Of a stretch of DNA of 64,000 bases, positions 21,418 to 34,808 are shown piece after piece. Source of the DNA: Brachionus koreanus (lineage: Eukaryota; Rotifera; Eurotatoria; Ploima; Brachionidae); contig PJRA01000508.1 in NCBI GenBank assembly GCA_016987375.1, positions 1,913,261-1,977,260 on the forward strand, read 5' to 3'. The position numbers and the translations under genes were made by a program. The notes under the pieces were generated by a model. That model did no database searches and was not told the DNA's origin. It saw nothing but the letters and a program-made list of their open reading frames with translations. Each line of letters starts with the position of its first letter. Positions within the stretch are counted from its first letter, which is position 1.

Positions 21418-24071
21418 TTATAGTTTAAGGCTGCGCACCTCATCGGCTCTAAAATCTTCTCTTAATAAAAGTACTTGGCGTATTTCATTAGGAGTCAAAC
21501 GCCATGTAATTCCCAACGGCGAATTCCAATACTCGAATAATTCTGTCAAGTTTTCTAGACTCAACAAAATGGATATTTGATTCAAACGCGAAAATTTTTC
21601 TCTTGTTGACCATGTGGTCTGTGATGTAAGATAATTTATCAAATGTCTTATTTCCTTGTCTAGTTGCAAACCGCCATATTTACTAAAAGAACATTTGAAA
21701 ATATTTTTTTCGAATAAAATAGCTGTTTTCGACGCTATTAGACTTGTAAGCGTCTCTTGGTTCTTTTCCGATAGACTATCCTTCAATCCAGATATTAATG
21801 AATCTAGATTTTTTACAAAATTTTGGATAAACGGATCATCAGTTTCATATGAATTAAAATCTTCCTAAACCAAAAATTTTATTTTTAAAATTTAAACTAC
21901 TGCTACTGTTTTATTTATCTTACGTCAGTTATTTTATGGCTTATGCTCGAATATACACTACACCATTGTTTTATTTTTGGCTCGATTTCATAGCTGTTTA
22001 GCTGCTCAAAGCCATAATCGAGCAAAGTTTTAAATCTATTGCCAACTGTGGTCAAATCATTCAAGCAGCTCTTAAGATTTTAAATTAGATTGTTTATTTT
22101 AATTTTATTTTTTTACTAACATTCAACTTTTCTCTTGATGACTGAGACTCTTGGTCAAAAAGCTTCGATATGTATTCCTTAGAAGTTGAATAAAATTTAA
22201 ATTTTTTTAGTCAATTTTTTCAGTCAAGTACTTCAAAAGTTTTTTGAACTGTTGAAACAAATTCAATCGATTGATCAATGTTGTTTAAAGTGACCAAAAA
22301 GTATATCTTTTGCTTTTGGATTTGTTCCGGACTTTGAAATCTATTTCTTATAGCCTGTGTCAAATCAGAAGTGCTCGGATAGCCAAGTTTAAGCTTGGAG
22401 AAAAAATGCTCCCTGTAATTTGATTCCAAAACGGATGAACAATTATTGAACATAGCACAACATCCGTCTACATTATCGCTGTACAAACATCGTCTAAAGA
22501 AATTTTTCAAATTTCTAAATTTTTCCTATTTTAATTAAAATTTACTTAATGCATTTTTTAATTATAAAAAAAACATCATCAACAACACTAGAATTGAGAG
22601 AATTACTGCTGATGGAGTCCATTTGAATGGCTTTGTTGATGTTTTCAGTCATGAAAAAATTTTCCAACAGAGAATACTGTCCAACAAGCTCTTGGATTGA
22701 GCACTGAAGGTCGCACGAGTTTATAAATTGTTTAACATGAGCTACTTTTTGATTCAAAGATTGACTATCTTCATTAGGCATAGCGGACATGTCTCCCACA
22801 ATGCTTTTGATCAGAAAATTTCTGTACAATTCGGATCTGGCGCTGATCAAGGTTATTTCGGTAAGAAGTTCGTCCATGTCGCGCGGATCAATTCGCTCCT
22901 CGATTCGCTGTCCATTGGAATAATTAGACGGATTTCTACTAAAATTAACAATATTTTGTACATCTCTCAAAATAATGTTCAATTTTCTAATTTCTTTAAA
23001 TTTGTTCAATATTCTAACCGATTGCTTATCGCATTCTTTTTGAATATTTTTTACAAATAGAAATATGTGTCCGTGACCATAGCTGGCTTCAATGACCGGC
23101 TGATAGGCTTCAACTACTCTAGCAACTCGTTCGAATAAAAGTATTAGTGCATCGGCAAACATTACGCTCCATCTTTCATTCGATTCATCTGTGCTTATCA
23201 ACGCACTGAAATTTTTCTCCGCTGATTGATATATTTGGTCACACAAATAGCTGGAAAACTTTTCTATTCCACTCTCCGAAAGACCGATTAGAGGAAAAAT
23301 TTTAAAAAATCGTTCCATCTGGGGCACATCATGGCTCTTTAGAGCCTGGTCGTATCTTTCGTTTACAATTGCTTGCAGTTTTGTTTTCGATTCTTGCAAA
23401 ACATTAAATGATTGATCAAGAAAATTTTTTTCTGCCACGTCAACTGTGCCGCTTTTGAGCTTTAGTGAATCTTTGTCAAAGCTTAAATATTTATGTATAT
23501 GATTAGCTGCCTTAGATAAATTAAAATTAATTTAAACATAAAATTTTGTTCTTGCTTTAAATTACGGATTCATAGTCCTCTTCGTTTAGAGCTTCAGTAA
23601 CCCCATCTGTGCATGCTTTCAAGTCTAGGATATCTGTAACTCGTTTGATGCAGCTTGAAACTCTTCCCTTTAGAGTTTTTATTGAATTTAGATTTGAAAA
23701 ATATTAAATTTACTTTAGCCACGTCAAGTTGTCTAACTTTACTGCTCACATTGTCCGCCAAATTGCTTGTAAAATTTATCATTTTCGATAAATCCTGCGA
23801 GTCTTTGTAAATCATTTGAATACTCTGACTGTATAAATCTCTTTATTTTTAATTTTGTTTAGACTAAGTTTACTATTTTACCATATTGATTTTATAGAAT
23901 TGAATTTATTTTCATTTATGGAATGATTATTTAGCAACTGGTGAAGTTCTTGATCAATTTTTTCCTAAAAAATTTTCTTAAATAAAATCAAGTGAATTTT
24001 TCGAATTTTTCTAGTACCTCTCTTTCAAAAAGAGAATCATATTCTTTTTTAAGATCATCAATTGACTCCAT
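21418..24071 (-). CDS. COG4: Conserved oligomeric Golgi complex subunit 4
   Basis: COG4 belongs to lobe A of the COG tethering complex, which guides retrograde vesicles within the Golgi. The likely start at 24071 gives [18 protein letters not shown], the coiled-coil N-terminus. The large exon around 22542-23438 encodes the helical middle ([29 protein letters not shown]). The C-terminal exon encodes [54 protein letters not shown] and ends VRSLKL, a close and collinear match to the family's C-terminus. The stop is TAA at 21418-21420. Introns are about 50 bp. It is divergent from PSPH across 730 bp. Confidence 0.9.
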
Positions 24072-24801
24072 TGATTCACGTTGCTAAGATATTATATTTG
24101 AGTTGTTTTTTTTTCTAATTAATTCAATCAATGCAAAATCTGACAAAAACCTTACACATAAATCAAAAGTATTTTTGTCGATTCAAATATTTCATGCAAG
24201 TAATTTAAAATATTTTGTTCATAATTTTTGTTTAATGCAAATTATTTTGAAATATTGCAAGCTCAGAGATAAAATAGAATTAAAAGACAAAAGACTATTT
24301 CGGTCATTTGTCGACCATTGATATCTTTTATCTTAGATTTCAATATGGCTCAAAAATAATATTTTCTCAAGGTTATGAAAATTCATAATTTTGAGGTAGC
24401 AGAAAAAAATAACCAGTATAAATTGAATGCAGTTTGTTCTAGTTTAAACAAGCGTTTCGCTCAGTCTCAGAAAAAAAGACTCATTTTCTTAAAAATGTGT
24501 ACTTTGTACCAAAATTCTTACCGTAATCGGCTCATAATAATTTTAAAAAAAAAGCTTAGGTTTTTAATATCTTCTAGATGAAAAATATTGAATAATAAGC
24601 ATTTAGATTTGAACATATGAGCAAAATTATTTTTACAGCCTAAGCGTACTATTTTATACAGGTAGAATATTTGCTACATTCAAAGTGCCTAGTCATTAAT
24701 TTCACGTGGGAAAGGTATGCTCCAAAAAGATGCTTTGCCTTGTTATAAATTTAACATATAAATAATTTATTGTAGCTTTTAAAACATTATTTGTGGAAAA
24801 A
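24072..24801. other. Intergenic region between divergent COG4 and PSPH
   Basis: AT-rich. Two plus-strand ORFs (24103-24321, 24375-24581) show no family features and biased Lys/Phe/Leu content. It should contain both promoters. Confidence 0.5.
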
Positions 24802-25817
24802 ATGATTGCTAAAAACAAGCAAGAATTAGTTAATTTGTGGAAAAACGTAGATTGCGTTTGCTTTGATGTCGACTCAACTGTGTGTATCAATGAAGCAATT
24901 GATGATCTGGCAGAATATGCCGGAACAGGCTCCCAAGTCCAAGAATTGTGAGAAAAATTTTAGAAATTATTTAAACTAATTTATTTTTCAAATAAATTTT
25001 AGAACTAAAAAAGCCATGGGAGGTAATGTGACTTTTAAACAAGCACTAGCTCAGCGTTTAAACATAATTAGACCGTCCAAAAAATTAGTAGAAGATTTTA
25101 TTCAAAGTGATAAGTGCAAGCTAACACCTAAAATAAAGTATGTATTTGAATTGATATTTAATTTAAAAATTGATTTATTCTAAAATGAAGCTCTGTAAAC
25201 CAAGGCTTCTAATAACCTCTTTAAAATTTCAACTTTGAAGTGAATTATCGAAAAAAATTGTTTGAAAACTTAATATTAATTAAATAAATTTTTAACAAGG
25301 GAATTAGTAGATTTGCTCAATGAAAAAAATGTAGCAGTTTATTTAGTATCAGGCGGATTTAGACTTTTTATCAATCCCATTGCAGATCAATTAAATGTAC
25401 CAAGAGACAGAATTTTTGCCAATACTATGATATTCGATCAAAATGGTACTTTTAATTTTATTAACTAATTTTTTCAAAAAAATAAATTTTCTTTAAGGAA
25501 ACTATGAATCTTTTGACGAAAATGAGTATACAAGTGAATCGGGCGGCAAAGCAAGAGTTATCGATTTTCTTAAGAAAAATCATGGTTACAATAGAGTTGT
25601 AATGATAGGTGACGGATGGACAGATTACGAAAGCTGCCCGCCAGCGGTAATTAATTTTGGATTTTTTATTTATCTATTTATTTATTAATTTCTTTCAAAA
25701 CAAATTTAGAATGGCTTTATCGGCTTTGGTGGAAATGTTGTTCGCGAAAATGTCAAGTCAAAAAGTCACTGGTTTGTTCACGATTTTCAAGAGTTAGTTG
25801 ATGTATTGCGAAATTAA
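24802..25817 (+). CDS. PSPH: Phosphoserine phosphatase
   Basis: The last step of serine synthesis: O-phosphoserine to L-serine. Six exons join in frame from MIAKNKQELVNLW to DVLRN and TAA, giving about 225 residues, the normal family size. The HAD signature is complete: catalytic FDVDSTVC (nucleophile Asp and general acid Asp), the NEAIDDLAEYAG cap region, motif II LVSGGFR, motif III Lys in SGGKARVIDFL, and motif IV GDGWTDYESCPPA followed by GFIGFGGNVVRENVK. Introns are about 40-55 bp except one of about 160 bp (25139-25300). It is an ordinary, apparently intact gene. Confidence 0.95.
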
Positions 25818-26096
25818 ATTGCGTTTTTTTCTTTCCGAATAATTAGTATAGACATAGGAAAAATAAAATTTATCTCAATTTTTATTAAATTAAATAAATT
25901 TTTTAAATTTGAATTATTTTTTGCTTCCCATGATTAAATGCCTACTCACAAAACTAACTAAAAACTTATCCGCGATAATGCTAAATTTTTTTTGCAAATT
26001 GTTTGCTTGTTTATAAATGAACATTAAAAAATAAATTCTAATAAAATTTTAATATTTTTAATCAAAGTTGAATCTAAATTAGATAAATGTTTTGTC

Positions 26097-29000
26097 CATC
26101 AAATACTAGCATCTTCAACAACACATGGACAAATGAAGGCTTTTCATTGTGCTTTTTTGATACAATTTTCTACTCGATTTCATTCGGCTTCATTCTCTTG
26201 TTTGGCGGAATACAAATCTTGTTTTATATGTAAAATTATTGAAAAAAAATTTTTTTATGCTTTATTAAATTAGTTGTCATTTGAAAGAAAATTTTCCAAC
26301 AACATCGATAATGAATATTTAAACAAGAATTTTTTGTTCAGGCTTCAATATTTGTTGCATTTTCTGCTTATGCTCGAAGCTTTTATCAAATTCTCAATTG
26401 AAACAACCATAATAGAAAAAAATAAATTCTATGGTTATCTAATATTAAATTGCGCTGCTAAATCAATTTCATGGATTCTGGCCATAGTGTTAGTATATGT
26501 AGAAAGCTGCAAAGCATTACCAAGTATTCCAACACGCGGACATGGACTTGTACTTTTGATTTTTTGGACACTTCAACTAATAATAGAAAATTTTGCATTC
26601 ATATCCTATAAAGGGGAAGAATGGTTCTGGAATTTGGACTCTCAAACAGACAAAATCCGATTCTCTCTATGGTGTTTTAGATTTGGTGCAACTTTACTGT
26701 GCTTTTTAATTGGTTTTCGAGCTCCTGGTGTTCCCAAAAGAAGATATGGCTTAGAAATTGTAAATTTTGATTTTATTTTAACAAAAAATTTAGAAAATAT
26801 GTAAAGGAAAGCCAAGAAGTTGAAACATTTTCGCAAAAATTGAATAAAAGGATTAGATTGTCATTTAGCTACATATGGAAAACAGAATCGTTTATAACAA
26901 AAGCATATTTTTTCTTTTGTTTATTAATTATGTTGTCTTTGAGGGTAACTTCAGTGATGGTTTCGATATTTTCAAAAATTTTATTCAATCAAATGATTGA
27001 CATTAGAAACAATAATACAGAAGGGTTTGAAACATCAAATAGTCCTGTGTTCAATGAGCCATTTAAGTTTCCATTTTTGCTTTTGGTCAGTTTGACTTTA
27101 CTGCTATTTTTGGATGGAAAGCTTATTCAAAATGGTTTTTTGAACAACTTGCGAAGTTTCCTTTGGCTAAGGGTCAAACAAAATATCAAAAAACTAGCAT
27201 CTAAAAACATATATTTTAATGTTCAAAAGTTGTCGTACAACCTTCATTCTCAAAATAAGCCAAAAGAATTTTATAATCTGATCAATGATGGATCTGAGAG
27301 CATTAGTAATTTTCTAAGTAGTCTTCTATTCGATTTTATGCCTATTTTTTTGGATATTTTAATCGCCATACTTTACTTCATGTTCTTGTTTAACATGTGG
27401 TTTAGTATTTTGATATTTTTATCTCTTTCTATTTATTTAAGTAAGTAAAAAAATAGTTTTTTATGTAAAATTTCATTAATTCACAAAAAAGCTATCACCA
27501 TATACATAAGTGAACGTAGAGCAAAATTAAATACAGTTCTCAATGAACGAAAGAAGAATTTGGAAGAAAAAACTGTTGAAGCTTTGGACAATGTTAAATT
27601 TGTTAAACTTAATGCTACTGAACATCATGAAACTGAAAAATACACAAAATTAGTTGATCGATGCCAAGTAAGCTATCTATAGTTAATTTATAGCTATTTT
27701 TTTTAAAAAAATTTTCTTAATTTAATCATAACAATCTAGAAAGCTCATCTTTTTGACAATTATTTTAACCCAAAAAAAAATTCTATCAAAAAAAATCAAT
27801 AAATTTAATTTTTAATTTTTAAAGATTGCTGAAACAACCACCTTAAAGTCATTATGGTTTTTGAATTTGTTGCAAAACATGGTGATGAATGTAAGTCTTT
27901 TAGTGGGTTCAGCATACTGTTCGTGGATGATTACAACTGAAGAGGCTCTCACTATTGGCGATTTTGTCCTGTTTGCTTCATTTTTGCTAAGACTCTATTC
28001 GGAATTGAGTTCTCTAGGATCTTATTACAAGTATTCTAAAAATTTTATCCAAAGACTAAAAAATTAAAATATTCAATAACATAGATCAATAAAAAAGAGT
28101 TTTTATGATATGGAAATAGCACTTAATTATACTGATTATTACATTTCTAAATCTAAAAATCTTAAATTTTTTGAATATCACAATGGTACACTACGTTTTG
28201 AGGGTGTATCTTTCGATAATTTTTCCGGGTATTTGATTAAAAAAAAAAACTTTAATTTTAACCTCTAACTTTTAATTAAGAGGTTCTGATGATTCAATAA
28301 ATTTTTCAATAGAGCCTGGCCAAAAGGTTTGCTTGACTGGATGCACATCAAACGAAATAAAAAAAATTCAGGAAGTTATGCTCAAATTAAACAGCTATTT
28401 TAGTGGAATGATAAAATATGACAACCAAGATATAAGAAACTTGGAAGAAGAATCACTCAGACGCTTAGTTGGACTCTTGGATATGAATGAAATCAAGCTT
28501 TTCTATAACGAATCATTAGAGTTTAATCTTGTCTATGGAAAATTAGGCTTTGTTAAATATGAAGATCTTGATAAAATTGTTGATTACGCAGATCTAAAGC
28601 AAAAGGTAACCAATATGGAAGATGGATTTGGAACAATTATATCTCAACAAAATAATTTTTTCTCACAAAAAGATCTGATAAAAGTAAATAACTTATTCAA
28701 TTTAACTAACTTATACAAATGAGGACTTAACACTCAAAAACGGGATGGGTTTTTTCTATCCTTTGTATCTTTTCTTTTTACTTTTAATTCAACGAAAATA
28801 AGCATATTTAGTAGCACAAATTCATTAATTTTTATATTTTTATTTTTAATTTTTAATTTTTATTTCAGAAATTCTGGTTAAAAAAAATTCAAAAATAATT
28901 AAATTTATTTAACTAAATACAAAATAAAGAGCCGGAATAAATCCTCTGGCTTTTGAGTGTTAAATAAAGAAACTGTCTACTTTTTTTTCAACATTGTAAA

Positions 29001-30013
29001 TGCCTTAGAAATTTTTTTTAAAAATTATTTTTTTTTATTTCATTCTAATTTCAATTTTATTTATTAACTGTAGTATTTTTTGATTTGTTTAAATTTGGCT
29101 GGGTTTGAAAAGTCAGGAAAAATTTCTTGACTTTTCACAATTGACCTCTTTATGTTGTTGTTCTATTACTAAAATTATTATTGTAACAATATTTGACAGA
29201 TATTTGCTACAACAATAACATGTTTACAAAATTAGTTGTTTATGCAGTATTTAAAGGTATAGCTAGTTTTACGCATGAATAAAAAAATCTGTAGTAAGAA
29301 ACAACTGCCCCATCTAGAGCCTCATTTTTAAAGTGACGCCACTTAGGCTTAATTTCTATATTTTCCTGATAAACCAACATAATATCAATATAAATTATTT
29401 CATTTGAATCAAATTCTAAGCTTTTAGGTCTTAAATTTTTTCAATAAAGATATGATTTAAGAGTAAATTATTTTCAAGGGAATACTGTACGAAATTTTTT
29501 TGTTTACATTGCCAACTGATGATTTTAAGTCTTCAAATTTTTTTAATAAAGACTAGTAGTGAAATTTCAAATGTTCTTTGTGGTGTAAGCCCAGTATTAA
29601 AATCACATTAATTGATATTTTTTTAATAATTTATTACTGAACGTAATTTTTTGAAATTTAGATAAAACAAATTTGTTTTTCAATTAAAATTTTAATATGA
29701 ATAATTTTTTTATCTATTTAAGATTGAAATCGCCAGGATTTATGCAAAAAATCCTAATTATCTAATAATAAACGATGTAAGTTGATAAAGTATCTAAATT
29801 AGAACTTATTTCTTTGTTTTTAAGACATCTCTTGAAACGGTTAAAGACGAGAAACTGAGAAAAATGATCAACCAACTGTGTGATAATCGAACTTGCTTAT
29901 TTTTCACAAATGACAAAGATACTTTAAAATCAATGGATAAAATAGTTGTTTTAGAGAAGGGTCGAACAGTCAAATTTGGTCAGTATGATGACTTATTTTC
30001 AGATCAAAATTGA
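26097..30013 (+). CDS. ABCB6/HMT1-type half transporter with a degenerate nucleotide-binding domain
   Basis: The start at 26097 gives an N-terminal hydrophobic region; further exons supply the ABCB6-like extra N-terminal helices (FWTLQLIIENFAFISYKG, RFSLWCFRFGATLL), then a six-helix ABC membrane domain (LRSFLWLRVKQNIKK, IAILYFMFLFNMWF, ERRAKLNTVLNERKKN, NVKFVKLNATEHHE, LTIGDFVLFASFLLRLY). The C-terminal cassette aligns end to end with ABCB6 without gaps, yet its motifs are gone: Walker A reads TGCTSNEIKK, the Q-loop LLDMN, the signature FSQKD, Walker B LIINDTS, and the H-loop position Asn (FFTNDKDT). The frame and splice sites are intact to TGA at 30011-30013. It presumably sits in a membrane but cannot hydrolyse ATP itself; function unknown. 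The intron at 28684-29722 (1,039 bp) holds a MITE. The first splice acceptor (26288) is less certain. Confidence 0.85.
28727..28963. mobile_element. TTAA-flanked MITE, copy 2
   Basis: A 237-bp element in the last large intron of the ABC-like gene. Its ends are TTAACACTCAAAA (28727-28739) and TTTTGAGTGTTAA (28951-28963), a perfect 13-bp inverted repeat that includes the TTAA target. The segment inside the right end (ATCCTCTGGCTTTTGAG) matches, inverted, the small copy at 53325. No ORF is present. Confidence 0.75.
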
Positions 30014-30460
30014 CGATTTTTTCTATTTTAATCTTTGACAAATATTTTAATTATTCTATTTTTAGAAAAAATTTGTAAATTTTTAATTGTGACTTTGAGT
30101 TATTTGATAATTTTAATTTAAAACAAAAAAAAAAGAAATAATAGTCTATGAAATTTGTATTTTTTATTTATATTGTTCAAATCGACATTATCTTAATAAA
30201 AATAAAATACTTGAATTGATTAATTTTTTTTTATGAATTAAGGTTTAATATTTAACCAAATTTTAAAAAATTTTATTCTCTTATAAATAAATATACAGAT
30301 AATTTTTGAAGAGTTATGTTGAATATAAAGTGACTAATAATTTTTTAGAATTTAGCAGTTTTTATCTCTGTTTTTAGAAGAATTTACAAATTTAGATTGT
30401 GAAAAAGCTTGTTATTTCATAAATTAGTGAGTTATATTTCCACACGTTTGACGACACAAA

Positions 30461-33400
30461 TCAGAGATCAGTGGCTGTAATTGTGGATAGAATCGGATAA
30501 AACGCCATTAGGATAGCAAATATCAATAGACTTAGTGGCACCATTGAAAAATATGAGACCTAAAATTGAAAATAAAAATTTTTTGTTTAAATAATTTTTC
30601 ATTCAATCGTACAATTTTTGCACGCAATGACAAATCCTCGTAGCCCTCGTTTAAATCGTCCAAAACAGAACCAGTAGTGTCAAGTTTTGATTTGTACTCT
30701 TGGCATTGTTCCTCAAGATTTTTTATTTTTGATTCAAGTTCATTGATTTTTTGATTGTTTGACGAGCTAGCATAAATTTCTTCAGTTTTTTGGGCCTTGT
30801 GATCCAAAATTTCTTTCAGCTCTTCTAATTTCCTGACCGACTCTTCCAATTGTTTGAAATAAGTCTCTTCATCCAAACTTTTATTTAACAAAGCAGATCT
30901 ATCTCTTTAAATTATTCAAATAATTTGTTTTATTTTTAAATTAATGTAAAAAAAAATTTACTCTAAAAATTGACGAGCAGCTATTTGAACAATCTGTACT
31001 TGGGTCTTAAATTGATCATTAGCTGAAATAGGATTTTCATATGAATAAAAATTTGATTTGTCTATCGAATCTGTTTCATTTTTACTAGAATTTAGCAGAT
31101 TATTAGCATTTGTTTCTTTGTATTCAAACGAATCGTTTGATTTTGAAATATTCAAAACATTTGTCAGATTTAAATTTATCAACTCATTTTTGCTCAAGAC
31201 TAATTTTTCTATCAATTTATTTTTTTCTTCAAGTTCTTTTTCTAATTCATCCAATTTAACTGCTTTTTCTTTCAGCAATATATCAAAATTTTGATTGTCT
31301 GAGGATTCTTCTTGACAATTATCTTTCAAAAACATTGTTAAAAAAAATCTAATTTAATAATTTGTTTTAAATGGATTAATTTAAATTGCATTTAATCTAT
31401 AAACTAGCAAAAATAAATCTAAATCAATCTATATTTAATATCAATTACATGAAATTTTCAATTAGTAAATAAGCATTTTTTCAATCATACCTTTTAGCTG
31501 ATTCAATTCATCTTTTAGCTTAAAATTTGAGTTGATTTCTGTCTCGAGTTTTTGCTTAAGTTCTTCTATTTCGTAATTCAATTTCTTCAATTCCGTATTT
31601 AAAGTGCTTGTTTCGGAATTCTCCTTTTCATTTACTTGATCGGTATTAGACTCGACTTCTCCATTTGAATCAGGTTCAGAAATCAGAGCCTGATTTTCTT
31701 TTTCATCTTCGATTTTTCCATTTCCTGAAGAGATATTAACACACTCTTTTGGCACAATAACTTCAGATTCATTGATAAAATTATTAGATAGATCATTAAG
31801 AACCTCGTTTTTAACCGATATTTTCTTATCAGTGTCAATTATTTCTTTGCTTTCCGGCTCGTTGGATTCTGTTTTAAGATTTTCTTTAATTTCGGACTTT
31901 ATCATCGTTTCTTCATAAGTATCTATTTTTTTAGCATAAACCTCATTTATTTCTTTCATTTGTTCATACTTAATCAAAAGACCTTCCAATTGCTTTGATT
32001 GAATGTCCTTTTCGGCGATCAACAGCTCGATCTTATTTAGAAATGAAATAAAAAAATTATATCAAACCAGCAATTTACTTGTGCAGCATGCTTTTTTTCC
32101 GAGTCAACATATTCAGCCATTTGATTTTCAAAGTTTTGTTTTTCATTATCTAGACTAGTACATTTTTCGTTGTATTTTGCTTTAATTTCTTCCAATTCAT
32201 TTTGAAAATTTTCTATCTGTGCTAACAAATCTTGATTTTGACTTGCAAGATCAAGGATCTTGGATTTTAATTCCTCATTTAGTTTCTTTAATTGAAACGA
32301 CTCTTCTTCATTCGCATTAACCATTGCTACATAATCATCCAATTTTTGGTTTGACTCGTTTTTTTCTTCAATTAATTTTTGAATGCTTTCCTAGAAAAGA
32401 ATTTTGATTTAATTTTTTTTTATTAATTTAATTTAGAAAAATTAGGAAAAAATATTTATTCAAGGTTTTTTATTTTTTTTCCAAAATGGGAAAAAAAAAC
32501 TATTTCATTAGACCAAGTATGATCCAAGAACTAAGGTTTTTGTGGAACGCATATCAATTTGGATTTTTTTTAATCTTTTAATTTTTGCCTTTTCTCAAAA
32601 AACCGTCAATAGTCGCCACAGGACGGATAAATTCTGAAGTTGACTGTCTTGATGGCTGCGAGAAAAAATATTTTTTCTCTAATCAATTTTTATTATAATC
32701 AATCATTTTATAGTTCTATTTTTTTTACGTTTGCTTTTATTTGTTTACTCAATTTAGCAGAAGTAAAAAGACTCTGATCGAGTGATCTGATAATGAACTT
32801 CTAATGAATTGAAAAATAGAAAAGAAGTAAAGCCTAAGGATTATGGATCAGAATAAGTAAATACTCTATTAATTATTCGCTATAAAATTATGTTTTTTAA
32901 AATTCTAAAAATATATCTTTAATTTCTTAACTATCCTAAGAAATTTTTAAAACTAGTGATATTTTTTGATACAATAAAGTAAAATTTAAAAATTATTCTG
33001 GCAGCTTTGAAACTTTTTCTCATTTTACGACTCACTCGTGGTTTAGCCACCGGTTAGCAAAAATTTTTAAAATTAAAAAATTATTTTTTTTTTAGTTAAT
33101 TAAATCTAAAAAATAATTAAATTTTTAGTACTGATAATTGAAATTTAAATAATTAAAAAAAATTGTGTTTAAAAAAATAATGTCTTGGATTATTTGATCA
33201 GTCAATATTTTAATTTTTAAAGCATTTTTATGCCAAAATATTTAAAATTTTATTCAAATTTTAAATTCAATCAGTTCTCATGAACACAATAATATTTGTA
33301 TGATTTTATTTTTATTTAACACTAGAAACACCAAGCATTTTTTCGTAATTTTATTAACGAAAAAATTTTAAAAAAAAATTAAATTTTTAAATTTTTGGTG

Positions 33401-34808
33401 CTTCTAATTTAAAAAAAATTTAATTCAAAAAAAAGTGAGTGATTTGTACACTATTCGACATTTAATACATACCTTAGCTGAGTCTTCGATTTTTTGCTTC
33501 TCTTCTCGTAAAGAATTGATAGTTTTTTTATATTGTTCTTCAGTAATATTCTAAAAAATGAAAATTAATTATTCATGAAAAAATTTTTTATTTTTTATTT
33601 TAAATTTCACTTTATTATTTAAACTAGTTTGTTTTTCCAGGCAATCGATCCGAGATAGCAGTCGATCCTCTTGAATTAAAGTCTTTTAAAGTTCAAAGTA
33701 TTTTAGTATTTAAAAAAAAAAAAAAACTCGACTTACAAGCCACCCATTTTCGCTAGTTTGCTTAGCTTGGTCAATAAAAGTCTGTAAGCTCAGTAATTTT
33801 TGATTCAAAATTTCCTCTCTCATCATAGCTTCCTATTTTTTTTTAAATTTGAAAAAAGTATGACAATTATTTAGGATTTTTTCTCTTACTTGTAAAAATA
33901 AAGCCAGTTGATACAGCTCCTGTGTTTGCACATCAACTTTGTTCGTTTGTTGAGTACTTAATATGTTAAAAAAAATTAAAATCCAAAATTTATTTAAATA
34001 AGCAATAAAAAAATATAATTTAATTATGCGAAATTGATCTAAATTTTTCTATATTGTTTTTACCTTTCTTTAACAGTTAGAATATTTTTTTATTATTTGA
34101 CAAAATTTAAGAAAAAAACAATCATCAAATTACGGTTTATAAATGGCTTCAACTCCAGAGCGAAGAAAAAGTCTAACTTCAACAGTAATGCAGCCATGAG
34201 TTACCTTTTTAGTATTCTCAGTTACATCAACACCAAATTGAATTATGTCACCAGATGTTAACTCATATGGAGGGCTATCTTCGTTACTTTTTCCGAGTCG
34301 GTTGCCATTTAAAAAAGTTCCATTTGAACTTTTAGTATCTTGAATATAAAACTGAAATTTAAAAAAAATAAATACATACTAAAATAAAGCATTTTTTCTT
34401 TAAATTAATTACTTTGCCATTTTCTTCCCAGAGTAAAGCATGATTTCTGGACAGAACTTTGCAGTCAAATATCGCATTGTTGGGCTCTGGTCTAATTTTG
34501 GCTACTGATCTGCCTATTTTACACGATTTATCTAAAGGTATGCGCCTTTCTTCAAACAACTCGCTTGAATTATTTCCATTCGAGCGAAATATAAAAACTG
34601 CATATGGACAATTTTCCAAATTGGTTGTGTTGCTATTAGGCGACTGTTGATTTTGATTTATAATTGGTGAGGTGGTCGACGTGTTTGAAAGATAACTCGA
34701 GTTTAGGCTGTCTCTACTCAGCAGTGTTTGATAATTGGATTGCGGTGATAAGGTTGACAGTGACGATAGAGATGAAGAGAAAGCATCTTCTTCCATTACT
34801 ATTGTCAT
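30461..34808 (-). CDS. SLMAP: Sarcolemmal membrane-associated protein (FHA, coiled coil, tail anchor)
   Basis: SLMAP is a tail-anchored component of the STRIPAK complex; its FHA domain binds phosphothreonine on MST kinases and so links STRIPAK to Hippo signalling. The start at 34808 gives a Ser-rich leader, then the FHA domain: CKIGRSVAKIRPEPNNA, DCKVLSRNHALLWEENGK, then DTKSSNGTFLNGNRLG, SPPYELTSGDIIQFGVDVTE and KVTHGCITVEVRLFL, close to SLMAP. Long Glu/Lys/Asn-rich coiled-coil exons follow (31.0-33.8 kb). The last exon encodes a single C-terminal membrane helix, PLSLLIFAILMAFYPILST, ending ATDL at TGA 30461-30463. Introns are short except about 1.08 kb (32392-33472). It is divergent from the CFAP53-like gene and convergent with the ABC-like gene. 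Confidence 0.88.

Noticed and set aside
24103..24581. Two plus-strand ORFs between COG4 and PSPH
   Set aside because: Biased composition, no family similarity, and they occupy the divergent promoter interval.
28684..28963. MITE insertion destroying the ABC-like gene
   Set aside because: The element lies inside an intron with usable donor (28684) and acceptor (29722); the coding sequence on both sides aligns without loss.
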